Notes under the pieces: model-generated
Seen by the model: the letters and a program-made list of their open reading frames with translations, nothing else
Database searches by the model: none
What the model was told of the DNA's origin: nothing
In this document: one piece after another, positions 1-7,488 of the stretch
How the letters are laid out: every line of letters begins with the position of its first letter
Numbering within the stretch: the first letter of the stretch is position 1
Made by a program: the position numbers and the translations under genes
Source: Halorubrum salinarum
Lineage (GTDB): Archaea; Halobacteriota; Halobacteria; Halobacteriales; Haloferacaceae
Length of the DNA: 64,000 nucleotides
Assembly: GCF_013267195.1 (NCBI RefSeq)
Contig: NZ_CP053941.1
Location: forward strand, 620,001-684,000
Direction: 5' to 3'

Positions 1-1
1 C

Positions 2-739
2 CTCGGCGGCGGCTTCTGGCTCGGCGGGTTCCTGATGAACACCGTCACGGTCCGGGACCCCGCCCAGGAGATCCTCGACGACCTCGACGTGGACTACGAC
101 GCCGTCGAGGACGTGGACGGCCTCTACACCGCCGCGGGCCCGGAGGCCTGCTCCGGGCTGATCAAGGCCGCCTGCGACGCCGGCGCGCGCGTCCAGAACA
201 TGACCGAGTTCACCGACCTCGTCGTCCGCGACGACCACCGCGTCGGCGGCATCGTGATGAACTGGACGCCGGTCCACGCGCTCCCCCGCGAGATAACCTG
301 CGTCGACCCCATCGCGGTCGAGTCCGACCTCGTCATCGACGCGACCGGCCACGACGCCGTCGCGATCAGCAAGCTCGACGAGCGCGGCGTCCTCTCGGCG
401 CCCGGCATCGAGCACGCCAAGGAGCACAACACCGGGATGGACCAGACCGGCGACGACCAGTACGGCGCCCCCGGCCACGACTCGCCCGGCCACGACTCGA
501 TGTGGGTCGGCGAGAGCGAGGACGCCGTCGTCGAGCACACCGGCGTCGTTCACGACGGCCTGATCGCCTCCGGCATGGCGGTCGCGACCGCGCACGGCCT
601 CCCGCGGATGGGTCCGACGTTCGGCGCGATGCTCGTCTCCGGGAAGCGCGCCGCGCAGGCCGCCCTCGACGAACTGGAGGTCGACGCGCCCGAAGTCACG
701 CTGTCGACCGGCGGCGCGCCTGCGCCCGCCGACGACTGA
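2..739 (+). CDS. thi4: Thi4-type thiazole synthase / ribulose-1,5-bisphosphate synthetase, 5' truncated by window
   Basis: Makes the thiazole half of thiamine from NAD+, glycine and sulfur. The frame is open from base 2, and the residues before the first Met ([12 protein letters not shown]) already fit the family, so the real start lies before the window. A Cys in ITCVDP (codon 299-301) aligns with the sulfur-donating Cys of yeast THI4, as in Haloferax Thi4; methanogen homologues have His here. The C-terminal stretch [20 protein letters not shown] is typical of the flavin-like fold that binds the product. A ThiR-type regulator lies 5 kb downstream. Identification is secure; the reaction details are family knowledge. 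Confidence 0.93.
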   Translation, partial: LGGGFWLGGFLMNTVTVRDPAQEILDDLDVDYDAVEDVDGLYTAAGPEACSGLIKAACDAGARVQNMTEFTDLVVRDDHRVGGIVMNWTPVHALPREITCVDPIAVESDLVIDATGHDAVAISKLDERGVLSAPGIEHAKEHNTGMDQTGDDQYGAPGHDSPGHDSMWVGESEDAVVEHTGVVHDGLIASGMAVATAHGLPRMGPTFGAMLVSGKRAAQAALDELEVDAPEVTLSTGGAPAPADD

Positions 740-1226
740 TACATCACCGCTGACGCTCCGGAAACGCGCCCCTCCAAAGCCTCAGGCGTCTACTCGTGAA
801 TCGCCTGTAGAGGATCCGTAGCGGACACCGCCAAAGCCCCAGCCGGGAGGGTTCGGTGCGCTCGCTGCGCTCCTCACTCGGTCGCTCCGCTCCCTCGTTC
901 CGGTGCTTGCGTCGCGCGCCTTCGCCCTCCCGGCTGCCCCTTTGCGTCCCGCCCCGCACCGCACAGCAGCCTCACACCTCCCCAGCCTCGCCGTTCGTTC
1001 CGGGCTCCCTACGGTCGCCCGTCACTCACGGCGTCCCTCGCGCGTGCCACCTCGCGGCCGCCGCTTCGCTCCGGCCGCTCGCAGGCACGCGCCGACCGCG
1101 TGGTGATGTATGAACGTCCGCAGCGCACCAAGCTCGAAATCCGCTACGCGCCCGTCCGTCACGAACGTTCACTCGGGAGCGACTCAACCGGGTGCCTTTT
1201 TCCGGCGCTACGTCGAACCCGGCGGT
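740..1226. other. 487-base intergenic region between thi4 and pyk
   Basis: No convincing gene is seen. The middle, about 826-1101, is a copy of the GC-rich dispersed repeat described separately. The last 100 bases carry a T-rich element (TGCCTTTTTCC, about 1191-1201), roughly 26-35 bases before the pyk start, that may act as its promoter. An open frame running upstream of pyk from 1110 has non-acidic, family-unlike residues and is not used. Confidence 0.6.
826..1101. repeat. Dispersed GC-rich intergenic repeat, copy 1 (degenerate)
   Basis: Shares blocks with 28763-28896: an AAAGCCCCAG/GAAGCCCCAG entry, the 24-base block at 967-990 beginning CAGCCTCACACC, and the exit block 1061-1094 (CGCTTCGCTCCGGCCGCTCG plus CAGGCACGCGCCG). 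The same order and orientation are kept, with different spacers. This copy also has a perfect 11-base inverted repeat, 841-851 against 925-935. No flanking direct repeat was found, so it looks older or rearranged. Confidence 0.7.
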
Positions 1227-2984
1227 ATGCGAAACGCCAAGATCGTCTGTACGATCGGTCCCGCCTCGGACGACCGGGACACGATCCGCGGCCTCGCCGA
1301 CGCGGGGATGTCCGTCGTCCGACTCAACGCCAGCCACGGGACCACCGACCACCGGGAGACGGTGATCGAGCGCGCCCGCGCCGTCGACGACGAGATCGAC
1401 GACCCGCTCGCGGTGATGGTCGACCTGAAGGGCCCCGAGGTCCGCACGGCCGAGATTGACGAGCCGATCGAACTCGCCAGCGACTCCGAGGTCACCTTCC
1501 TCGAAGCCGACGACGCCACCCCCGAGCGCGTCGGTCTCACCCACTCGATCGGGGCGGCCGAGCCGGGCGACACGATCCTCCTCGACGACGGCCGGATCGA
1601 GTGCCGCGTCGAGCGCGTCGACGGCGAGGCCGTCGTCGCCACGGTCGTCTCCGGCGGGAAGCTCGGCTCGCGCAAGGGCGTGAACCTCCCGGGCGTCGCC
1701 ATCGACGTGGACCTGATCACCCCGGAGGACGAGGCCGAACTGGACCTCGCCGCGCGCACCGACGCCGACTTCGTCGCGGCCTCGTTCGTGCGCGACGCCG
1801 ACGACGTCTACCGGATCGCCGACGAGCTGGAGGCCCGCGGCGGCGGCGACATCCCGATCGTCGCGAAGATCGAGCGCGCCGGCGCCGTCGAGAACTTGGA
1901 GGGGATCGTCGACGCCGCCGACGGCGTGATGGTCGCCCGCGGCGACCTCGGCGTCGAGTGCCCGCTGGAGGACGTGCCCGTGATCCAGAAGCGGATCATC
2001 CGGACCTGCGTCAACGAGGGCGTCCCCGTCATCACGGCGACGGAGATGCTCGACTCGATGGTCTCCTCGCGGCGCCCGACCCGCGCCGAGGCCTCCGACG
2101 TGGCCAACGCCGTCCTCGACGGCACCGACGCGGTCATGCTCTCGGGCGAGACCGCCGTCGGCGACGACCCCGTCAACGTCGTCGAGACGATGGACCGGAT
2201 CGTCCGGCAGGTCGAGGCCAGCGACGAGTACGCGGAGACGCGCGAGCAGCGCGTCCCGACCGCGGAGGAGGGCTCCCGCACGGAGGCGCTGGCGCGCTCG
2301 GCGCGCTACCTCGCGCGCGACATCGGCGCGTCGACGGTCGTCGCGGTCTCCGAGTCCGGCTTCACCGCGCGCAAGACCGCCATGTTCCGGCCGGGCGTCC
2401 CGGTCGTCGCCACGACGCCGGACGACCGCGTCCGCCGCCAGCTCGCGCTCTCGTGGGGGGTCCGTCCCGTGCTGACCGAGTACGCCCACGACATGGAGGG
2501 GATCCTCGACAACGCGGTCGACGCCGCGCTCGACCGCGGCGGCGCCGCGTCCGGCGACACCCTCGTGGTCCTCTCCGGCATGCTCACCGAGTTCGAGGGG
2601 ACGAACACGACGAACACGCTGAAGGTCCACGTCGCCGCTGAGACGCTCGTGACGGGGAAGGCGGTCGTCGCCGGCCGCGTCGCCGCCCCGGTCCACCGGA
2701 CCGCGGACGGCGACCTCGACGCGCTGCCGGCGGGCTCCGTCGTCGCGCTCGGCGCCGACTTCGACGGGGAGTTCTCCGGCGACCTCGACCGGATCGCCGG
2801 CATCATCGACGCCCGCGAGGGGATGACCGGCTACCCCGCCGTCGTCGCCCGCGAGCTCGGCGTCCCGATGGTCTCCGGGGCCGGTCTCCCCGACTCGGTC
2901 GCGGACGGAACGACCGTGACCGTCGACGGCGAGCGCGGCGTCGTCTACGACGGCGACGTGCTCCGGGCGGCCCGCGAGCGGTAG
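1227..2984 (+). CDS. pyk: Pyruvate kinase with extra C-terminal PEP-utilising-like domain
   Basis: Last step of glycolysis: phosphoenolpyruvate plus ADP to pyruvate plus ATP. The protein has 585 residues. Residues 1-470 are the kinase: substrate-loop residues R32, N34, S36 and H37, the lysine signature IVAKIERAG, and MVARGDLGVE. Residues about 475-585 form a mobile-domain-like extension that ends VVARELGVPMVSG. In phosphotransferring relatives this motif contains a catalytic His (TSHA); here it reads TGYPA (Tyr536-Pro537), so the extension is probably structural or regulatory. The ATG at 1227 is chosen because the family starts MRNAKIVCTIGP; the frame is open further upstream but without homology. 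Confidence 0.93.
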   Translation: MRNAKIVCTIGPASDDRDTIRGLADAGMSVVRLNASHGTTDHRETVIERARAVDDEIDDPLAVMVDLKGPEVRTAEIDEPIELASDSEVTFLEADDATPERVGLTHSIGAAEPGDTILLDDGRIECRVERVDGEAVVATVVSGGKLGSRKGVNLPGVAIDVDLITPEDEAELDLAARTDADFVAASFVRDADDVYRIADELEARGGGDIPIVAKIERAGAVENLEGIVDAADGVMVARGDLGVECPLEDVPVIQKRIIRTCVNEGVPVITATEMLDSMVSSRRPTRAEASDVANAVLDGTDAVMLSGETAVGDDPVNVVETMDRIVRQVEASDEYAETREQRVPTAEEGSRTEALARSARYLARDIGASTVVAVSESGFTARKTAMFRPGVPVVATTPDDRVRRQLALSWGVRPVLTEYAHDMEGILDNAVDAALDRGGAASGDTLVVLSGMLTEFEGTNTTNTLKVHVAAETLVTGKAVVAGRVAAPVHRTADGDLDALPAGSVVALGADFDGEFSGDLDRIAGIIDAREGMTGYPAVVARELGVPMVSGAGLPDSVADGTTVTVDGERGVVYDGDVLRAARER

Positions 2985-3132
2985 GCCGCGCCCGATCCCG
3001 CCGACACAGCGTCGCCCGACGCGCCGCCACCCAACACGCCCCCACCCGACGCGCTGCCATCGGCGTGACCGCCACGGCCCCGCGCCGCTCGCGCCCGCCA
3101 GCCATTTATTACGGAGTCGCGTAGGCCCGGCC

Positions 3133-3420
3133 ATGAGCGACGAATCCGGCGACGACGCCCGCGACGAGCGCGCGTCCGACACCGCGGAGTCGACGGAGTT
3201 CGGCGACCGCAGCCGGGCCAACGACGCCGGCGACGAGGAGCCGGACGACGGCGGCGAGTGGCGCTTCTCTGTCGACGACGTGGGGCCGAACGGCGTCACC
3301 GAGGACACCGCCACCCCGGCGGACGAGCCGATAGAGCCGGGCGACGTGGACCTCGAACACGCGGCCTTCGTCGTCCTCGGCGTCGCGCTCACCGTCGGGA
3401 CCCTGCTGGTCGGCTTCTGA
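3133..3420 (+). CDS. Small acidic protein with one C-terminal membrane segment (haloarchaeal, DUF7312-like)
   Basis: The protein has 95 residues. The first 75 are very acidic and probably disordered, followed by a WRFSVDDVG motif, and residues about 76-95 ([19 protein letters not shown]) form a single membrane helix ending at the stop. I recognise the WRFSVD plus terminal helix layout from a haloarchaeal family of unknown function. The DUF number is from memory. A TATA-like CATTTATTACG lies about 25 bases before the ATG, which supports a leaderless transcript. It could be anchored with its acidic part in the cytoplasm. No function is proposed. Confidence 0.8.
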   Translation: MSDESGDDARDERASDTAESTEFGDRSRANDAGDEEPDDGGEWRFSVDDVGPNGVTEDTATPADEPIEPGDVDLEHAAFVVLGVALTVGTLLVGF

Positions 3421-3519
3421 ACGCGCGGTCGACGACCCGGACCGCCGAGGGCGCCGCCGACCGACGGCGCCGCGGCCGCGCGCACCACCACTTATCAGGC
3501 CGCGGCCGTAGGACCGACT

Positions 3520-4140
3520 ATGAACGCGCTCGCACAGTCCGGGCTCCTCTCCCCGGACACCCTCCCGCTCCTACTCCTGACCGCGGGGCTGCTGCTCTCG
3601 ATGGCGGAGGCGCTCGCGCCGGGGGCGAACTTCATCGTCGTCGGCATCGCGCTCATCGGCGCGGGGCTCGGCGGCCTGCTCCTGGCGTCGTTCGGCGTCG
3701 CCGGCGCGCTCCTCACGCTGCTCATGGCGCTCCTCACGCTCGCGTTCGGCGCCGCCGCCTTCTACGGCTACCACGAGTTCGACCTCTACGGCGGGAAAGG
3801 GCAACAACAGACCAGCGACAGCGACTCGCTGAAGGGGAAGACGGGGACGGTCACGGAACGGGTGACCCCCACGGGCGGCGAGGTGAAGCTCGCCGGCGGC
3901 GGCTTCAACCCCCACTACTCCGCCCGGTCGATGGAGGGAACGATCGACGAGGGCGAGGAGGTGATGGTGGTCGACCCGGGCGGCGGCAACGTCGTCACCG
4001 TCGAGTCGATGGGGTACGTCGAGGACGACATCGACCGCGAGCTGGCGGCCGACCGCGCCCGCAAGGCCGCCGCGAACGAGGCGGCGGAGGCGGACGACGC
4101 GGACGAGGTCGAGCGGGAGACCGAACTCGACCGGGAGTGA
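3520..4140 (+). CDS. NfeD-like membrane protein with C-terminal OB-fold
   Basis: The protein has 206 residues. Residues about 12-85 contain three to four hydrophobic helices ([22 protein letters not shown] is typical of the NfeD family). Residues about 100-160 form the beta-rich OB-fold ([19 protein letters not shown] to [13 protein letters not shown]), and the tail is acidic. NfeD proteins usually work with a stomatin or a membrane serine protease in membrane quality control. No stomatin gene is adjacent here, though an SppA-type peptidase is encoded at 12634. A TATA-like ACTTATCA lies about 30 bases before the ATG. Family assignment is good; the role is inferred. Confidence 0.85.
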   Translation: MNALAQSGLLSPDTLPLLLLTAGLLLSMAEALAPGANFIVVGIALIGAGLGGLLLASFGVAGALLTLLMALLTLAFGAAAFYGYHEFDLYGGKGQQQTSDSDSLKGKTGTVTERVTPTGGEVKLAGGGFNPHYSARSMEGTIDEGEEVMVVDPGGGNVVTVESMGYVEDDIDRELAADRARKAAANEAAEADDADEVERETELDRE

Positions 4141-4212
4141 CGCGGGCGGCCGGGCGCCGCCCCGGAGCTGTGAGCGGAAAAGCACTTGTCCGTCGGCGGG
4201 GACCACCCGACG

Positions 4213-4956
4213 ATGCCCTCCCCGCTCGCCGCCCTCGCGAGTCTGCCCGGCAGCCTCATCGACCGCGTCCGCGACGCCTTCGGCTCCCCCCGAGCCGGGA
4301 CCGTCGCGGTCGCGATGCTGGTCGTCGTCACGATCGGCACCAGTGTCGGAATCATCGCGCTCGGGGCCGTCTTCGACGCGACGGTCGACCAGCAGATCAC
4401 GGTCGACAACCCGGATCGCCCCTCGGAGTCGACCTGCGAGACGTTCGGCGACGACCCCGACTCCGTGATCGGCGAGCAGTGCGACGAGCCGAAGCGGATC
4501 GAGGTCGACGCGGGCGAGGAACTACGGGACGCCGCGGGCGGGTACATCCACTACGGCCTGCTGGGCGTGCCGCTCTGGTGGGTGGTGTTCGCGCTCGCGC
4601 TCCACGTCGGGGCGCTCGTCGCCGGCGGCTCCGGCTCCGTCGCCGACTCCTTCGTGATCGCCGGGTGGGCCCTCGGCGCGGAGCTGCTCCGGCTCGGCGC
4701 CGGGATCGTCGCGATCTGGTACACGCTCTCGAACGCGACGCCCGCGGGGTCGTCGTTCGAGGCGCTCACGACGGACCTCGTCGCCGCGATCACGAGCGCG
4801 ACGGGCCCGCTGCTGGTCGCGTCCGCGGTAGCGATCGCGGTCCAGTGGGTCGTGGTCGTCGGCGGGCTGGAGGCCGAACACGACCTCGGTCGCGGGGCGG
4901 CGGCGGGCGTGGCGACGTTCTTCGCCGCGATCGCGCTCGTGATCGCGGCGGTTTGA
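4213..4956 (+). CDS. Multi-pass membrane protein, Yip1-like
   Basis: The protein has 247 residues and about five hydrophobic segments: residues 30-55, 115-135, 140-160, 170-190 and 205-247. After the first segment comes an exported loop with two cysteines (STCETF and EQCDEP) that could form a disulfide. The layout suggests a Yip1/YIP-type haloarchaeal membrane protein of unknown role. The ATG at 4213 is preferred over an in-frame TTG at 4186, because the sequence before it is poor. The next gene (dcd) has its own promoter, so no operon is claimed. Confidence 0.7.
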   Translation: MPSPLAALASLPGSLIDRVRDAFGSPRAGTVAVAMLVVVTIGTSVGIIALGAVFDATVDQQITVDNPDRPSESTCETFGDDPDSVIGEQCDEPKRIEVDAGEELRDAAGGYIHYGLLGVPLWWVVFALALHVGALVAGGSGSVADSFVIAGWALGAELLRLGAGIVAIWYTLSNATPAGSSFEALTTDLVAAITSATGPLLVASAVAIAVQWVVVVGGLEAEHDLGRGAAAGVATFFAAIALVIAAV

Positions 4957-5048
4957 GTCCCACCGGACCGGTCGGCCGCGCCAGCCGCGGGGACGCCGGC
5001 GACCGCGGATTCGGGAGTTTTTATGCCACCGGCGCTCCCCCTCTCGGT

Positions 5049-5708
5049 ATGATCCTGTCCGACGCCGACATCCTCGACCGGCTCGCTGAGGGCGACCTCG
5101 CGATCGAGCCGCTCGACGACGTCGACCAGCAGGTCCAGCCGGCGAGCGTGGACCTACGGCTCGGCGAGCGGTTCCTGGAGTTCCAGCGCACCAACATCCC
5201 CTGTATCCACCCGACCGACGCGGGCGAGGTGAGCGAGTACGTCACCGAGACGACCGTCGACGAGGGCGACGAGTTCATCCTCCACCCCGGTGACTTCGTC
5301 CTCGGGACGACCGCCGAGCGCGTCGCGATCCCGGACGACCTCGTCGCCCACGTCGAGGGGCGCTCGTCGCTCGGCCGGCTCGCGATCGTCGTCCACGCGA
5401 CCGCGGGGCTGTGCGACCCCGGCTACGAGGGGCAGATCACGCTCGAACTCTCGAACCTCGGCACCGCGCCCGTGGCGCTCTCGCCGGGCATGCGCGTGTC
5501 GCAGCTCACCTTCACGGAGCTGAAGCGGCCCGCAGAGCGACCGTACGGCGCCGAACGCGGCTCGAAGTACCAGGGACAGGACGGGCCGCAGGCGTCGCGG
5601 ATCGGCGACGACCCCGAGTTCGCGGGCGAGGCGGGCGACGGACGCGAGGGCGGCGACGGACCCGAGAGCGGCGGAGGAGGGACGCGTTCGGGAGGTGACA
5701 CCCGATGA
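5049..5708 (+). CDS. dcd: dCTP deaminase
   Basis: Deaminates dCTP to dUTP in the pathway to dTTP. The protein has 219 residues: residues 1-180 are the family fold (MILSDADIL start, [19 protein letters not shown] catalytic region, [14 protein letters not shown]), and the last 35 are an acidic Gly-rich tail that the enzyme does not need. A TATA-like TTTTTATG about 30 bases upstream supports this start. The stop overlaps the next ATG (ATGA at 5705-5708), so translation of the downstream regulator is probably coupled to it. Some archaeal homologues also hydrolyse dUTP; that cannot be decided here. Confidence 0.93.
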   Translation: MILSDADILDRLAEGDLAIEPLDDVDQQVQPASVDLRLGERFLEFQRTNIPCIHPTDAGEVSEYVTETTVDEGDEFILHPGDFVLGTTAERVAIPDDLVAHVEGRSSLGRLAIVVHATAGLCDPGYEGQITLELSNLGTAPVALSPGMRVSQLTFTELKRPAERPYGAERGSKYQGQDGPQASRIGDDPEFAGEAGDGREGGDGPESGGGGTRSGGDTR

Positions 5709-6619
5709 GGTTCATCGAGGAGGTCGTCGTCGACGAGTTCCTGCCGACCGTCCGCTCGATGCTCGCGGAGGACCTCCGCGACCGCGGGTTCACGCAGTCG
5801 GAGGTCGCGTCGGCGCTCGGCATCTCGCAGTCGGCCGTGTCGAAGTACGCTGCCGGCGACGTGGCGAGACACGAGCGGATCGTCGCCGACGAGCGCGTGC
5901 GCGACCTCGTCGAGCGGGTCGGCGAGGGGCTCGCGAGCGGCGACCTCACACCGGTGGCCGCGCTCGTGGAGATCGAGGTGCTGATCCGCCAGCTGGAGGA
6001 GGGGGACCTGCTCGCGGACCTCCACGAGGCGGCGATGCCCGCGCTCGCCGACGCCGACGTCGAGTTCTCCGTTCACGACCCCGACAGCGGGCTCCGGGAG
6101 CGCGAGCGGGTCCTCACCTCGGTCCGCCGCGGGCTCCGCACGCTGACGAACGCCTCGGGCTTCGCCGGGCTCATCCCGAACGTCGGGGCGAACGTGGCGG
6201 AGTGTGTCGACGACGCCCGAGCGATCGACGACGTGGCCGCGGTTCCCGGGCGCCTCGTCGACGTGAAGGGCCGGGCGATGGTCCCCGGCGAGCCCGAGTT
6301 CGGCGTGAGCGAACACGTCGCGACGGTGCTGCTCGCCGCCCGAGAGGGCGGGGCGACCGCCCGCGGCGCGGTGAACGTCCGGTACGACCCCGACACCGTC
6401 GAGGCGCTCGCCGAGTCGCACCCGACCGTCGAGTTCGACGCCGAACGCCCGACGCGCGAGGCGGTCGCGGACGCGGTCGCGGCCGCCGACTCCCCGGCGG
6501 ACGGGGACGGGGGAACCCTCGTCCTGTACCAGACCGGCGCGGTCGGCATCGAGCCGATCGTGTACGTGCTCGCTCCGACGGCCTCCGAGGCGGCCGCGAT
6601 CGTCCGCGACATCCTGTAG
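5705..6619 (+). CDS. thiR: ThiR-type thiamine regulator: HTH fused to ThiN (thiamine-phosphate synthase-like) domain
   Basis: The protein has 304 residues. Residues about 18-55 form a helix-turn-helix ([20 protein letters not shown]). Residues about 115-304 are a ThiN domain ([40 protein letters not shown]). In archaea, HTH-ThiN proteins without a ThiD kinase part are thiamine-phosphate-sensing repressors (ThiR) of thiamine genes. A target of that family, thi4, lies at the start of this window. The gene overlaps dcd by four bases, so it seems to be transcribed with it. The alternative, catalytic thiamine-phosphate synthase, is usually the ThiD-ThiN fusion, which this is not. Confidence 0.85.
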   Translation: MRFIEEVVVDEFLPTVRSMLAEDLRDRGFTQSEVASALGISQSAVSKYAAGDVARHERIVADERVRDLVERVGEGLASGDLTPVAALVEIEVLIRQLEEGDLLADLHEAAMPALADADVEFSVHDPDSGLRERERVLTSVRRGLRTLTNASGFAGLIPNVGANVAECVDDARAIDDVAAVPGRLVDVKGRAMVPGEPEFGVSEHVATVLLAAREGGATARGAVNVRYDPDTVEALAESHPTVEFDAERPTREAVADAVAAADSPADGDGGTLVLYQTGAVGIEPIVYVLAPTASEAAAIVRDIL

Positions 6620-6706
6620 GCGGGCCGGTCGCCGGTGGCCTACGGCGGTCCACGCGGCGCGCGATCCATGAGAGGTATTCATTAACATACAGGGCCAAGG
6701 TCGCGC

Positions 6707-7159
6707 ATGACAGACGCGGACGCGGTTCGGATGGCGGACGACGAGCGCGACGAGTTCCTCGGCCGGTCGGGGACCGGCGTCCTCTCGCTGTCGACGGACG
6801 GCGACGAGCCCCCGCACTCGGTCCCGGTGTCGTACGGCTACGACCCGGTCGAGGAGACGTTCTACTTCCGGCTCGCCGTCGGGGCGGACAGCGGAAAGGC
6901 GAACGCCGCCGACCGCCGGGTCACGTTCGTCGCCTACGGGCGGGACGACGGGCGGTGGAAGAGCGTGGTGGCGAGCGGCCGGCTGGTGTCGACCAGCGAC
7001 GACGCCAGCGCGACCGAGTCGCTCGCCGGCCTCGAACGGACGGCGGAGATCCCCATCGTCGACGTCTTCGGCGAGCCGACGAGCGAGGTGGCGTTCGAGT
7101 ACTACCGGCTCGATCCGGAGCGGCTCACCGGTCGCGCCGAGGGGGCGATGGAGCCCTGA
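6707..7159 (+). CDS. Pyridoxamine 5'-phosphate oxidase family (flavin-binding split-barrel) protein
   Basis: The protein has 150 residues with the PPOX split-barrel pattern: LGRSGTGVLSLSTDGDEPPHSVPVSYGYD at the N-terminus, then FYFRLAVGADSGKA and VTFVAYG strands. Such proteins bind FMN or F420 and the substrate is usually unknown; the haloarchaeal members are generally not pyridoxine enzymes. A TATA-like TATTCATTAACAT lies about 25-30 bases before the ATG, so the message is probably leaderless. It stands alone between thiR and metG. A second, F420-type PPOX protein is encoded at 25610. Confidence 0.85.
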   Translation: MTDADAVRMADDERDEFLGRSGTGVLSLSTDGDEPPHSVPVSYGYDPVEETFYFRLAVGADSGKANAADRRVTFVAYGRDDGRWKSVVASGRLVSTSDDASATESLAGLERTAEIPIVDVFGEPTSEVAFEYYRLDPERLTGRAEGAMEP

Positions 7160-7488
7160 GAGGCTCCGACTGAGGCGGCCGTCGATCCTGGGCGACGCTT
7201 TTTAGACGGAACCGCTCGAAGCGTGGGGCGTGACACGGCGTCGACGGTTCGGGATGCGGATGCGCTCCTTCTAGCGGCGGGCGGACCCGTCGCGTCGCCG
7301 CCGGCCGGTAACGCGGTCGGCGCCGACGCGGCGGCGAATCCCGTCGCCTTCCCGCAGCGCCCGGACCGTCGACCGCCTCGCCGGCGCCGGCACCGACGAC
7401 CGCGCGAGCGCCGGTCCCGCCGCGGTCGACGGCCTCGAACCAGCGGGCTTTAGACCCGATCGACCGACACACGACACACACGCACCAC
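7160..7488. other. 329-base region between PPOX gene and metG
   Basis: A short open frame from 7223 to 7453 encodes an Arg- and Pro-rich peptide unlike haloarchaeal proteins, so I do not call a gene. CTTTTTAG near 7198-7205 could be a terminator or promoter element. CTTTAGAC near 7448-7455, about 35 bases before metG, may be its promoter. Otherwise nothing is recognised. Confidence 0.5.

Noticed and set aside
7223-7453. 76-codon frame between the PPOX gene and metG
   Set aside because: The product is Arg/Pro-rich with no recognisable fold, and no promoter is in the right place.
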